Below are positions 47,424-57,913 of a DNA stretch of 64,000 bases, piece by piece. The translations under genes were made by a program, and so were the position numbers. Source of the stretch: Candidatus Yaniella excrementavium (GTDB lineage Bacteria > Actinomycetota > Actinomycetes > Actinomycetales > Micrococcaceae); assembly GCA_019115865.1 (NCBI GenBank), contig DXCT01000094.1, positions 1-64,000 on the forward strand, given 5' to 3'. Positions within the stretch are counted from its first letter, which is position 1. Each line of letters begins with the position of its first letter. The notes below the pieces were generated by a model. The model saw only the letters and a list, made by a program, of their open reading frames with translations, had not been told where the DNA came from and did not search any database.

Positions 47424-47882
47424 GCCATTGCCTCCATGAATAGGGTCCCCATTATGGTACCGGCCGCTGATGGAGGTGGATGATCTGCGCTATTTTGCGT
47501 CCGATGTGTCCAATTTTTCCAAGCTGTCGGCTAAAGAATGCTCCAGCGCAGTTGCTCCGAGTTGATGATACTTTGGCACCATGAATTGCCAAACTCCAGA
47601 AAAGTCACGCATTGTGATGGAAGTATTCCTATATATTACGGACGCCGCGCGATTGGGGACTCTCGCAGGTTCCATAAAATACAACGCTTTATGATTGAAA
47701 ATGCCATCTTTGCGCAACTTCACACTTGCTGAATGTTCGCTCAAAAAATAGTGAACTGAATAACCACATTTGTGCTTGCGGTAATTCAGGAAGGCTTACT
47801 AAACTGTCATCTGTTAGCTTAGGCATGCCTAAGTACCTAAGAATGTTATTCTGTTATTTATTCTGTCATTTGGAGACGAAAC
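47424..47882. other. Gap with weak 84-codon minus-strand frame and iron-box promoter
   Basis: The right end carries the DtxR-like box (below). A minus-strand frame at 47490-47744 (84 aa, TTG start, no ribosome-binding site) has plausible composition (for example YHQLGATALEHSLADSLEKL) but no recognised family; it may be a relic or chance. No terminator is seen. Confidence 0.25.
47814..47832 (+). promoter_or_regulatory. DtxR/IdeR-like iron box
   Basis: TTAGCTTAGGCATGCCTAA is a 19-base site that agrees with the DtxR/IdeR consensus TTAGGTTAGGCTAACCTAA at 15 of 19 positions by my count, and a 16-bp perfect palindrome CTTAGGCATGCCTAAG (47818-47833) overlaps it. Located 51 bases before the siderophore-binding gene, where iron-loaded repressor would block transcription. 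Confidence 0.8.
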
Positions 47883-48884
47883 GTGAAAAAACTCGGAATC
47901 ACTCGCACAAGTCTTGCCGCGCTGGTCGCCGTTGGTGCCCTAGGACTCAGCGCCTGCGGGTCATCAGACGCTGATACGTCCGAAGCCGGTGCCGAAAACG
48001 GCGAGACCCTCGAGGTTACAGATATGGCCGGCGAAACCCATACTATTCCTGCGGAACCTGAATCCGTCATCGCCACCGACAACCGTATTTTCCGGACCCT
48101 AGCTGAGTGGGACGTCGATCTTTCTGCAGCGCCAGTCGATCTCATGTCTGCAGACATGGAGATTCTTGAGAAGTACACCAATAACGATGACATTCTCAAT
48201 ATGGGTAACCACCGTGAGCCAGACATGGAAATGGTGACCGCTGCAGAACCGGATTTGATTTTGAACGGCCAGCGGTACAGCCAGCACGGTGAAGACCTCG
48301 CGAATGCTGCAACCGGCGATGTGCCGATCGTCAATACCGACATTGAAACCGAAACCGGTGAACTCGACCAAGAATTCCGCGACCAGACCACCCTGCTCGG
48401 TGAAGTTTTTGGCAAACAGGATGAAGCCGAGCAGCTCATCGCCGATTTCGACGAAGCACTGGAGAGCGCTCAAGAAGCTTATGATCCTGAGATGACGGTG
48501 ACCGGTTTGGTCACTTCTGGTGGCGACATTAACTACGCAGCACCGACAACTGGACGTGCCGTTGGCCCGTTGTATGACATCCTGGATATGACACCAGCTC
48601 TGGAAGATGAGGGTTCAACAGATCATACCGGTGACGATATCTCTGTAGAAGCTATCGCAGCGGCCAACCCCGACTTCTTGATCGTGCTGGACCGTGACGC
48701 CGCTGTAGGTGACGGTTCATCTGCTGGTGCAAAAGAACTTATTGAAGAATCCGAAGCGCTACAAGATGTTCCTGCGGTAGAAAACGATAATATTTATTAC
48801 ATGCCAGGTGACTTCTACGTTGCTGAAGACATCCAGAACCACACAACGATCCTCAACGACCTCGCAGATCACTGGTCGGAGTAA
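47883..48884 (+). CDS. Iron-siderophore substrate-binding lipoprotein
   Basis: A 333-residue lipoprotein: basic start, hydrophobic core and lipobox LSAC (Cys near residue 25), then an acidic linker and a FepB/YclQ-type binding fold. AEPDLIL and NPDFLIVLDR are typical of the family. GTG start seven bases after GGAG. Delivers ferric siderophore to the permeases encoded next. The exact siderophore is unknown; the gene set resembles YclNOPQ/FatDCEB (catecholate, petrobactin). Confidence 0.9.
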   Translation: MKKLGITRTSLAALVAVGALGLSACGSSDADTSEAGAENGETLEVTDMAGETHTIPAEPESVIATDNRIFRTLAEWDVDLSAAPVDLMSADMEILEKYTNNDDILNMGNHREPDMEMVTAAEPDLILNGQRYSQHGEDLANAATGDVPIVNTDIETETGELDQEFRDQTTLLGEVFGKQDEAEQLIADFDEALESAQEAYDPEMTVTGLVTSGGDINYAAPTTGRAVGPLYDILDMTPALEDEGSTDHTGDDISVEAIAAANPDFLIVLDRDAAVGDGSSAGAKELIEESEALQDVPAVENDNIYYMPGDFYVAEDIQNHTTILNDLADHWSE

Positions 48885-48898
48885 TCTAAAGGCCTTGC

Positions 48899-49912
48899 GT
48901 GACTAAACTTTCTCAATCCCGCCCTGCTGGGCTCGATGCATCTGCCGGTGCCTCGAAAATAACTGGACTGTGGTCACGTACTTGGCCGCTATTGATCGGG
49001 CTGATGGTCACCATCAGCCTGGTCATAGCATCACTGTTTATCGGAGTCTATGATCTAAACTCCGAAGGCGGCGGTGAGATGTTCTGGATCACTCGCGTGC
49101 CGCGTACTATTGCGTTGATTCTTTCCGGTGCCTCCATGGCCGTGGTGGGGCTCATCATGCAATTGATGACGCAAAACCGATTCGTCGAGCCCTCGACCAC
49201 AGGCACCATAGAATGGGCCGGGCTGGGGCTTATTTTGACCTACGTCATCGTCCCACAGCCATCGCTGACCCTGCGGATGATTGTCGCCATCGTGTTCTCG
49301 TTGATCGGAACACTCATTTTCTTTGGGTTCTTGCAACGCGTCGCGTTAAAATCCTCCCTCGTGGTTCCCATTGTGGGATTGATGTTGGGCGCTGTGGTCG
49401 GCGCTGTCTCGACATTTGTTGCTTTGCAGACCGATATGTTGCAGAACCTGGGCATTTGGTTCGCAGGATCATTTACCAGCGTGACCAAGGGCCGCTACGA
49501 GTTATTGTGGATCGTTGCCCTCATGACGATCATCGTCTATTTCATCGCTGACAGATTTACCGTAGCTGGCCTTGGTCAAGAAATCGCGACCTCGGTGGGC
49601 TTGAACTATCGCGCGGTCGTGCTGACAGGTATTTTGATCGTTGCTGTTGTGACCGGCGTTGTGTCTGTTGTCGTTGGCTCACTGCCGTTTCTAGGGTTAG
49701 TGGTCCCCAATATTGTTTCCATGTTCCGAGGCGATAACCTCAGATCGAATCTGCCCTGGGTGATGCTGGTCGGCATTGTTGTCATCACCCTGACAGACAT
49801 CATTGGTCGGACCATCATCATGCCCTTCGAGATCCCAGTGTCCATGATTCTGGGCGTCCTAGGAGCCACCGTCTTTGTATATCTGATCGTGAAAAGGGGC
49901 CGTCGTGGCTAA
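48899..49912 (+). CDS. Iron-siderophore ABC permease, FecCD family (first)
   Basis: A 337-residue permease with eight to ten helices. Features: a hydrophobic helix with IASLFIGVYD, RVPRTIALILSGASMAVVGLIMQ (the conserved RxPR region), TTGTIEWAGLG and PFLGLVVPNIVSM. Resembles YclN/CeuB/FatD. GTG start 14 bases after the binding protein. The stop overlaps the second permease by eight bases, so the two are made together. Confidence 0.9.
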   Translation: MTKLSQSRPAGLDASAGASKITGLWSRTWPLLIGLMVTISLVIASLFIGVYDLNSEGGGEMFWITRVPRTIALILSGASMAVVGLIMQLMTQNRFVEPSTTGTIEWAGLGLILTYVIVPQPSLTLRMIVAIVFSLIGTLIFFGFLQRVALKSSLVVPIVGLMLGAVVGAVSTFVALQTDMLQNLGIWFAGSFTSVTKGRYELLWIVALMTIIVYFIADRFTVAGLGQEIATSVGLNYRAVVLTGILIVAVVTGVVSVVVGSLPFLGLVVPNIVSMFRGDNLRSNLPWVMLVGIVVITLTDIIGRTIIMPFEIPVSMILGVLGATVFVYLIVKRGRRG

Positions 49913-50930
49913 CACCACCACTGCTGCAGCGGTCACCACTTCAACTTTCGTGACCCCCGCACATCGTCGCCGCTGGCTGGTCTCGCTGATCGTGTTGGCG
50001 CTCGCCGCCCTCGGGCTGACCGCAGGGATCCTCACCTATGACAACCCCATGCCAGTTGGTAGCGACGGATTCTGGAAGATCGCCCAATCGCGTATTACCA
50101 CGGTGCTGGTCATCGCCGTCGTGGCGGCGGCACACTCGTTCGCCACCGTTGCGTTCCACACGGTCACCTTCAACAGGATTGTGACCCCATCTATTCTGGG
50201 ATTCGAAGCCCTGTACGGGCTCATTAATACTGCAGCCGTCTTCTTTCTCGGAGCGGCGGGGGCCACTGTAACTCGCGGGATTGTGTCCTATTTCTTCCAA
50301 GTCGTTGTGATGGTGGCATTTGCAACGCTGCTGTATTCCTGGCTGCTAGGTTCCAGATTTACCAACGTGCATACCATGCTGCTCGTCGGTGTGGTTATGG
50401 GGGCGGGATTGGCCTCGCTCACCACATTCATGCAGCGGATGCTGGACCCCAATGAGTTCGATGTCCTCACCGCGCGTTTGATGGGCAATATTTCCAATGC
50501 CAGCACCGAATACCTGCCATACGCTATCCCGATCGTTGCCGTCGTTGCGTTCTGGATCTTGGCGCGGGCCCGCCGGATGGATACCTTGGCGCTAGGTTCA
50601 TCGGTTGCAACCAGCTTAGGGCTGCATCACCGTCGCGAAACCATCAAGGTGCTGGTCGCCGTCTCGATTCTGATGGCGATGACAACATCACTGGTTGGAC
50701 CCATGACCTTCTTGGGCTTCTTGGTGGCGACCCTGGCATATTCAATAGCCGATACATATAGCCACCGGGCGATCCTGCCGATTGCCTTCCTGTTGGGCTT
50801 CGTTCTGCTGACCGGTGCATATTTCGTCCTGCGGCATATATTTTACGCCCAGGGTGCGGTTACCATCATCGTCGAGCTCATTGGTGGGCTAGTATTTCTT
50901 ATCGTCATCATGCGGAAGGGACGGTTATGA
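49905..50930 (+). CDS. Iron-siderophore ABC permease, FecCD family (second)
   Basis: A 341-residue permease similar to YclO/CeuC/FatC: about nine helices, FNRIVTPSILGFEALYGLIN, an acidic/Met-rich cytoplasmic loop near LMGNISNAS and GPMTFLGFLVATLAYS, the EAA-like ATPase contact. GTG start. Overlaps the ATPase start by four bases. Confidence 0.9.
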   Translation: MANTTTAAAVTTSTFVTPAHRRRWLVSLIVLALAALGLTAGILTYDNPMPVGSDGFWKIAQSRITTVLVIAVVAAAHSFATVAFHTVTFNRIVTPSILGFEALYGLINTAAVFFLGAAGATVTRGIVSYFFQVVVMVAFATLLYSWLLGSRFTNVHTMLLVGVVMGAGLASLTTFMQRMLDPNEFDVLTARLMGNISNASTEYLPYAIPIVAVVAFWILARARRMDTLALGSSVATSLGLHHRRETIKVLVAVSILMAMTTSLVGPMTFLGFLVATLAYSIADTYSHRAILPIAFLLGFVLLTGAYFVLRHIFYAQGAVTIIVELIGGLVFLIVIMRKGRL

Positions 50931-51682
50931 TAACCCTCGAAAATGTCACGAAAACGTACTCGGGCGAAACCACGATCGGTCCCATCGACGTCGAGATTCC
51001 TTCCGGTGGCATCACTTCACTGGTGGGCCCCAACGGTGCCGGAAAGTCCACGGTTTTGACCATGATGGGTCGCCTTATGGGTGCCGACACCGGCAAGATA
51101 ACCGTGGGTGGATTGGACGTAGCCACATCCAAATCCAATGAGGTCGCCAAAAAGCTGGCGATTCTCCGTCAGGAAAACCACTTTGTAACGCGCCTGACGG
51201 TCCGTCAGCTGGTCGGCTTTGGTCGGTATCCGCACTCTCATGGCCGACTCAATATCGAAGACGAGCAGCACATCAACTCGTCACTAGAATTTCTGAACCT
51301 TACCGCGCTCCAGGATCGCTACTTAGACGAGCTCTCGGGTGGGCAGCGACAGCGTGCCTATGTGGCCATGGTTCTAGCCCAAGATACGGAATACGTGTTC
51401 TTAGATGAACCGCTCAATAACCTCGATATGAGCCACTCGGTACAAATGATGCGGCAACTGCGCAAGGCCGCCGACGAGTTAGGGCGCACCGTGATCATGG
51501 TGATGCACGATATTAACTTTGCGTCCCGGTATTCGGACCACATTCTGGCAATGAACGACGGCCAGGTGACGCACTTTGACTCGTGCGCTGACACCATGAA
51601 ATCCTCCGTGTTGTCTGAGATTTTTGGGACATCCGTGCGAATTATCGACGACGTCGACGGTCCGCTGGCCGTGTATTTCTAA
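50927..51682 (+). CDS. Iron-siderophore ABC ATPase
   Basis: A 251-residue ATPase: Walker A GPNGAGKST near residue 36, Q-loop ILRQENHFVT, signature LSGGQRQRAYVAMVLAQ, Walker B YVFLDEPLNNLD and the switch HDINFA. YclP/FatE-like. It energises import by the two permeases. Last gene of the DtxR-box operon; no clear terminator follows. Confidence 0.94.
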   Translation: MITLENVTKTYSGETTIGPIDVEIPSGGITSLVGPNGAGKSTVLTMMGRLMGADTGKITVGGLDVATSKSNEVAKKLAILRQENHFVTRLTVRQLVGFGRYPHSHGRLNIEDEQHINSSLEFLNLTALQDRYLDELSGGQRQRAYVAMVLAQDTEYVFLDEPLNNLDMSHSVQMMRQLRKAADELGRTVIMVMHDINFASRYSDHILAMNDGQVTHFDSCADTMKSSVLSEIFGTSVRIIDDVDGPLAVYF

Positions 51683-51807
51683 CGCTCTGCAGTTTTCTCG
51701 CTGCATTCTTTTGGGAACACGGCTGACCAATTATCCAGCCTGTCAGGATAGCCCGTGCCTTGCTAAAATATAGGCCAGCGCACTGACGCTGGAGAAGGGC
51801 CAGGCCT

Positions 51808-52374
51808 ATGGGCCAATCAAACAAATTCGTTGACAGTTCTCGCCTTGGTGTGATCATCCTGAGTATCTTTGCCCTCGTCTGGGCAATCGCCGCCATGGTG
51901 CTGTCAACAGTGCCGTTGGCTCTTACTGTTCCAGCTGCCGCGATGGTATTCATCGCAGCGGCGGCGATCATCACCATTGCAAACTCCCGACGATTTGTCG
52001 CTGTCGATGAGCAACAACTTCCTATGGCTCCGCGTCAACGCCGCACAATTTTTATTGCGGCAAATATTGTCCAGGCCATACTTTTCTCAGTGCTGCTCTC
52101 GGTGTGTATCGCACTGGATGAGTTGGCCTATATTCCTCTTGGCGGATCCGTCATCGTGGGAGCGCACCTGATTCCCATCGGGCTCTCATTTGGGGAAAAG
52201 GCGTTCATGGTAGGTGGTAGCCTGCTGGTGCTCACCGGCATCTCGGGCCTTGTGGTGTCCTGGGTGCTTTTCACAACGTCGGCTTTTGCGAGCGGTGTGG
52301 TCAGCTTGCTCAACGCGTTGGTGCTGATCGGTCTTGCCGCGGTACAGCTCCGGCTGTACAGCACGGCAGCCTAA
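51808..52374 (+). CDS. Multi-span membrane protein, unknown
   Basis: A 188-residue protein with five predicted helices (about 14-36, 39-57, 82-103, 112-128, 140-185), a central basic loop (MAPRQRRT) and no soluble domain. The ATG follows GAAGGGCCAGGCCT. TAAAAT at 51764-51769 might be a -10. Convergent with the methyltransferase, three bases apart. No family recognised. Confidence 0.6.
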   Translation: MGQSNKFVDSSRLGVIILSIFALVWAIAAMVLSTVPLALTVPAAAMVFIAAAAIITIANSRRFVAVDEQQLPMAPRQRRTIFIAANIVQAILFSVLLSVCIALDELAYIPLGGSVIVGAHLIPIGLSFGEKAFMVGGSLLVLTGISGLVVSWVLFTTSAFASGVVSLLNALVLIGLAAVQLRLYSTAA

Positions 52375-52377
52375 AAT

Positions 52378-53670
52378 TTAGATGGGCTGGACCACAATCG
52401 CGTAGCGCTCATCGCCGATGCGTGTCAGCACCAGCGTGAGATGTTTGCCCGATGCAGGTTTTTTCGAATTCTGTCCCTGCATCAATGTGCGCCGTAGTTC
52501 TTCTGGCGAGACATCCACACCGCGCTTTTTAATGTCCAAGCGGGTCACACCGTGTTCTTTGACGTAGCGGCGCAACGTCTTGATTTTGTATGGGTACACC
52601 TCAAGAATGCGGTACCCGGTGGCAAACGGGGTCTCCACATAGGCGTCGGAGCAGAAGTAGGCGATGTGTTCGTCTAGCTGCCGACCGGCTGCTGCATCGG
52701 TCGAGTCGCCCTCCATAAAGTGCTCGACCATTAGGTCAGTGATCAGACCTGCTCGAATCACGGAACCGTCTGGTTCATAGAGGTACCCGGTAGCACCTTC
52801 AACGCCGGTGACAGGGACAGCGGGGGATGTTCCAAAATCGGTGGGCGACGTTAGCTCAGCGGCGCCGGAAGCGCTAATTACTAAGGCGGCGCGGCGAACG
52901 TCAGAGCGTTGCACCATGTTAAACCACAGTACCGCCTCGACGACACTGCCGTGCAGCGACACCCACTGGGCTTCGGCGTTAGCTGGAATGACATTGTGTG
53001 CCAGTGCTGGGCCGAGTTTTACCCCCACGGAATGACCCGCATCGGCTAGTGATTCCACAAATGACAGTGGAGGAGAGAAGGCTTCTGGGTCAAAAATGCG
53101 TACCGTGCCCTGCGAACGTGTCTTCCGGCGCGCAGGATCCAGCCAAAAGCCACGTGTTGTGTGCTGATCCGCTGGGTGGTCATCCACCCAGTCCATAGCG
53201 TCGGCGACTTCCACTTTTGCATGAGGAAATGCCATCAGATTAATGGTGGTTGCAGCAGCGGTCGTCTCATCAATTTCGACGGCGATTACCGGGATGTCCA
53301 AACCCGCGATAGCTAGCGCATCGGCACCTAGACCTGTCCCAAGATCAACGACCTCGTCCACCCCGGCGCGGGCGAACCGGCGTGCGTGGTGGGCAGCAAC
53401 CTGCAGGGGGGTGGCCTGCTGGAGCCCCGCGTCAGTAAAGATCATCTGATCGACAAACGGCCCGAACTTCGCTTCTGCCTGGGTGCGAAGTTTGAGCTGT
53501 GTCAGCACAGAGTTCACGACGCGGGGCGGATACCCTTCGGCTCGGAGTCGCTCGGCAAGTTTGAGGGTATCTATCGTGGCGTAGTCGCCGTCACGCCAAA
53601 GTTGATTGAGGAGTTTGAAGCCTTCCGGGGTGAGGACACCGGCAAGTTCAGCAGCAGTAGATTCAGACAC
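52378..53670 (-). CDS. Class I SAM-dependent methyltransferase with THUMP-like domain
   Basis: A 430-residue protein. An N-terminal helical part (1-95) precedes a Rossmann fold with VVDLGTGLGADALAIA (SAM motif I), VIAVEIDETTAAATTINL and GFWLDPARRKTRSQG; the C-terminal 60 residues (VYPYKIKTLRRYVKEHGVTRLDIKKRG) form the THUMP-like region. This pattern points to RNA or ribosomal substrates, but none is established. GTG start. Common in Actinobacteria near groESL. Confidence 0.82.
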   Translation of the reverse strand: MSESTAAELAGVLTPEGFKLLNQLWRDGDYATIDTLKLAERLRAEGYPPRVVNSVLTQLKLRTQAEAKFGPFVDQMIFTDAGLQQATPLQVAAHHARRFARAGVDEVVDLGTGLGADALAIAGLDIPVIAVEIDETTAAATTINLMAFPHAKVEVADAMDWVDDHPADQHTTRGFWLDPARRKTRSQGTVRIFDPEAFSPPLSFVESLADAGHSVGVKLGPALAHNVIPANAEAQWVSLHGSVVEAVLWFNMVQRSDVRRAALVISASGAAELTSPTDFGTSPAVPVTGVEGATGYLYEPDGSVIRAGLITDLMVEHFMEGDSTDAAAGRQLDEHIAYFCSDAYVETPFATGYRILEVYPYKIKTLRRYVKEHGVTRLDIKKRGVDVSPEELRRTLMQGQNSKKPASGKHLTLVLTRIGDERYAIVVQPI

Positions 53671-53749
53671 AGCTCCCAGCGTACCCGGTCGACATGCTCG
53701 CGTGGTTGTTGCGGCAGGCTTGGTGGTATCTAGTTCAAGCGCCGTAAAT

Positions 53750-53776
53750 TTAGCACTCTATTTGACCAAGTGCTAA
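53750..53776 (+). promoter_or_regulatory. CIRCE operator 1 (HrcA site)
   Basis: TTAGCACTC (53750-53758), nine bases, AAGTGCTAA (53768-53776). The right half differs from consensus GAGTGCTAA at its first base. Overlaps the -35 region. Confidence 0.88.
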
Positions 53777-53790
53777 CAGGGTAATACAGT
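53762..53790 (+). promoter_or_regulatory. groESL promoter
   Basis: TTGACC (53762-53767), 17-base spacer, TACAGT (53785-53790). The -35 is inside CIRCE 1 and the -10 lies just before CIRCE 2, so HrcA at either site would block polymerase. Confidence 0.7.
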
Positions 53791-53795
53791 TGGGA

Positions 53796-53822
53796 TTAGC
53801 ACACGCACCGCGTGAGTGCTAA
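53796..53822 (+). promoter_or_regulatory. CIRCE operator 2 (HrcA site)
   Basis: TTAGCACAC (53796-53804), nine bases, GAGTGCTAA (53814-53822), with a perfect right half and one difference in the left half. Located just downstream of the -10, in the 5' leader. Confidence 0.9.
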
Positions 53823-53920
53823 AGCCTTTAGGTTCCAGCCATCCGGCACCCGCGACGACGGTTGGCTTGCCCGGCAAATGAACATTATTTACCTTTTACA
53901 GTATTAGTAGGAGAAGATTC

Positions 53921-54217
53921 ATGGCTGTTTCCATCAAGCCGCTTGAGGACCGTATCGTTGTAGAACCACTGGCCGCAGAGCAGACCACTGCTTCCGGTCT
54001 GGTCATCCCAGATACTGCTCAGGAAAAACCACAAGAAGGAAAAGTCGTTGCAGTCGGTCCAGGCCGCGTTGCTGAAAACGGCGACCGCATCAGCGTTGAC
54101 GTTGCCGAGGGCGACGTTGTGCTGTTCTCCAAATACGGTGGCACCGAAGTCAAGTATGCCGGTCAGGAATTCCTTGTCCTGTCCGCTCGTGACGTGCTCG
54201 CCGTCATCGAAAAATAA
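53921..54217 (+). CDS. groES: Co-chaperonin GroES
   Basis: A 98-residue Gro[22 protein letters not shown] at the start, mobile-loop [19 protein letters not shown], and [11 protein letters not shown] at the end. Works as the lid on GroEL. AGGAGAAG precedes the ATG. First gene of a two-gene operon controlled by two CIRCE elements. Confidence 0.98.
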   Translation: MAVSIKPLEDRIVVEPLAAEQTTASGLVIPDTAQEKPQEGKVVAVGPGRVAENGDRISVDVAEGDVVLFSKYGGTEVKYAGQEFLVLSARDVLAVIEK

Positions 54218-54257
54218 GCCTGACGATATTCGCATATTTTTCGAAACGACTTACTAA

Positions 54258-55859
<1,602 letters not shown>

Positions 55860-55887
55860 CAACTTCTTCTTTTGAAACTTGCTCAAT

Positions 55888-55928
55888 AGGACCTCTGCCC
55901 AGACACGTGGGCAGGGGTCCTGTTGGTT
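55888..55928 (+). terminator. Intrinsic terminator after groL
   Basis: 13-bp stem with one G-U pair (55888-55900 with 55909-55921, 8-base loop) followed by GTTGGTT. Confidence 0.82.
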
Positions 55929-56007
55929 AAGGGCAGCGGAATAAAAATGTGAGAGGTAATGGTGCCCAAGGTACCGCCGTTGTATTCACAAAACCCCGGA
56001 TGTAGCG

Positions 56008-56280
56008 TTGATCCATATCTTTTGGAGCGGTGTGGCATTGATGCTTGTTGGCTTCACATCGGCTCATAGACTGACACACTTGGGAGGAACTTTGGAACCT
56101 GCAATGGGAAATCTTTTTCTCGCACTGGTCATCTACGGGATCCCTATTTTGGCAATCCTGGTAGGCATTGGCGCGTTGCTGTCCATTGCGAAATCATTAC
56201 GCACGTTGGTGCATGCCCACAAGCTTGGCCCTGAACCGATTGGCCCAAAGCGCGAAGGTATCTTTGAAGACGAACAGTAG
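56008..56280 (+). CDS. Small two-helix membrane protein, unknown
   Basis: Up to 90 residues: hydrophobic helices at about 5-20 and 35-57, then a basic and polar end (LVHAHKLGPEPIGPKREG). TTG at 56008 is possible, as is ATG at 56041; the upstream sequence lacks a good ribosome-binding site for either. No family recognised. It stands alone between groL and the DUF222 gene. Confidence 0.5.
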   Translation: MIHIFWSGVALMLVGFTSAHRLTHLGGTLEPAMGNLFLALVIYGIPILAILVGIGALLSIAKSLRTLVHAHKLGPEPIGPKREGIFEDEQ

Positions 56281-56349
56281 ACGACATCCTATGAGTTCTA
56301 TTCCATGTTGTTTTGATTAGGTTGGGGCTTGCCACTGGGCACGGCGCTG

Positions 56350-57681
56350 TTAGGCGGCGGTGGGCCAGGCGATGTCGATGTCGATGACGAGGTTGTGCAG
56401 TGGTGGGTCGCTGTTCCACCGGGCGACCTGGGTGATAGGCGGTCTGGTGGGCACACTGTAGTGGTGTCCTGTTGGGGTGGTCACGGTAAGGTGGTCTGTG
56501 GTGCCGGTGTAGGACCATCCGCGGTTTTGTTTACGTTGGTTACACCGTTTACACAAGCCCAGGCCATTCGCCCAAGTCGTTTTACCACCCTGAGCCCAGG
56601 GCTGTCGGTGATCAATGTCTTCCACCGGGCTGTTACACCACGGGGTAGCACAGGTATCGTCACGGATCTTCAGCATTTTCGATAACACACCTGGAAATCT
56701 GCGCCGCACTGATTCTAGGGCGACGAGTTGTCCGTCGGTGGGCCGAGTATACATCCGTCGGAAAAACTTCGCCGCCTCCGGGGCGGCCAACCAGTCTTTG
56801 ACCATCCCAGCAGGTAACGGACCCTGCCCCAGCACCCAGCCGGGCAGGTCATCATCACCGAATAGCGTGGAATCATGCATAATGACCACCACTTCAGCGG
56901 TCACCCCGGTCGCGGTGGTTTGACCGGTCAGTAATTCCACAAAAGCATCGACCATAACCTGATCCCGACCCCGCGTCTCACCATCAGAGTCATCGGTGTT
57001 TCTGGCGGCAGCGAGGCGTTGATTGGCAGTTTTGGTCAGCGCATCCATCACCGCAACACCCTGGTGAGTGGGTAGCTCTGCCGTCAGGTACACCATCCCT
57101 TCACCGGCCGGATCCATACAGATCCGTCGACGACGACGCGCATTGTCACCAGCACGCTGATCAGCAGCAGCACGATCCAACCGGTAAGCATGCCCCTGGA
57201 TGAGCGTGCGCAACTGCGAGCTAGACGCCCGGCCCAGGCGGTGCATGATAGCTGCATCAATCTCACGTCGGTGGGCATCAGACAGATGATTAGTCTGCTC
57301 AGCCACAACCCGAGCATGATACTCGCTGACCTGTCCGGTCGCTAAGGCCTGGAGTGTATTGGGCAACACCGTACACAGGGCGGTGGCAGTATGCGTCAGG
57401 CCAGCACCCACAAATGGTGATTCCCCACGTGCTAGGCCTACCTCGGCTTCGACCCCTTTGATCTGCATCGAGGCCGGAACACGTCGAGAAGTCTCCTGGG
57501 CTTGGCGTTGCTCCACAAAACGATGGGTCGCCTTGGCCTGGACCGCCGACAGAGCCCGCTTGGCGACTTCAACATTGTGGATCCGGTCAATGTTTTCTGC
57601 TTCGGATCCAGCAGCCGGCAGCGAGTCCAGGAAGGTCACAAACTCCTGAACCTTAGCTTCTACCAATGCCTCTGTCTCCAT
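56350..57681 (-). CDS. DUF222 / HNH endonuclease-domain protein (13E12 family)
   Basis: A 443-residue member of the actinobacterial DUF222 family: an N-terminal helical DUF222 region (about 30-290), then the HNH nuclease motif CATPWCNSPVEDIDHRQPW and GGKTTWANGLGLCKRCNQRK near residues 345-390. The HNH residues are intact. Such genes are often present in many copies per genome and have no settled function; a role in DNA transactions or as a selfish element is open. Isolated, without partner genes. Confidence 0.86.
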   Translation of the reverse strand: METEALVEAKVQEFVTFLDSLPAAGSEAENIDRIHNVEVAKRALSAVQAKATHRFVEQRQAQETSRRVPASMQIKGVEAEVGLARGESPFVGAGLTHTATALCTVLPNTLQALATGQVSEYHARVVAEQTNHLSDAHRREIDAAIMHRLGRASSSQLRTLIQGHAYRLDRAAADQRAGDNARRRRRICMDPAGEGMVYLTAELPTHQGVAVMDALTKTANQRLAAARNTDDSDGETRGRDQVMVDAFVELLTGQTTATGVTAEVVVIMHDSTLFGDDDLPGWVLGQGPLPAGMVKDWLAAPEAAKFFRRMYTRPTDGQLVALESVRRRFPGVLSKMLKIRDDTCATPWCNSPVEDIDHRQPWAQGGKTTWANGLGLCKRCNQRKQNRGWSYTGTTDHLTVTTPTGHHYSVPTRPPITQVARWNSDPPLHNLVIDIDIAWPTAA

Positions 57682-57913
57682 GTCTCAAGTCTATCGAGGG
57701 CCACGGACACGCTAAGGAAACCCGGACATAGAAATCTTTGAGAAAAACTTTACGGCGAAAGGGCATCCGGAGTTTGAACTATAGAAATATTGGTTGCTGT
57801 GTAATCAACCCTGGACAATGCCAATAAACACGATAACGCTGGAGAGGGGGTTGCTGCCTCAGGTCGCAACATGCCCCAAGGGAAAGTCAGCTTCGACGAA
57901 CAGGAGAAGATAT

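Noticed and set aside
47814..47832. Iron box read as a Zur or MntR site
   Set aside because: The match to the DtxR/IdeR consensus and the siderophore operon behind it make an iron role more likely.
56329..56685. Plus-strand frame of 118 codons over the DUF222 gene
   Set aside because: Lies antisense to the intact HNH-coding part and has no family pattern.
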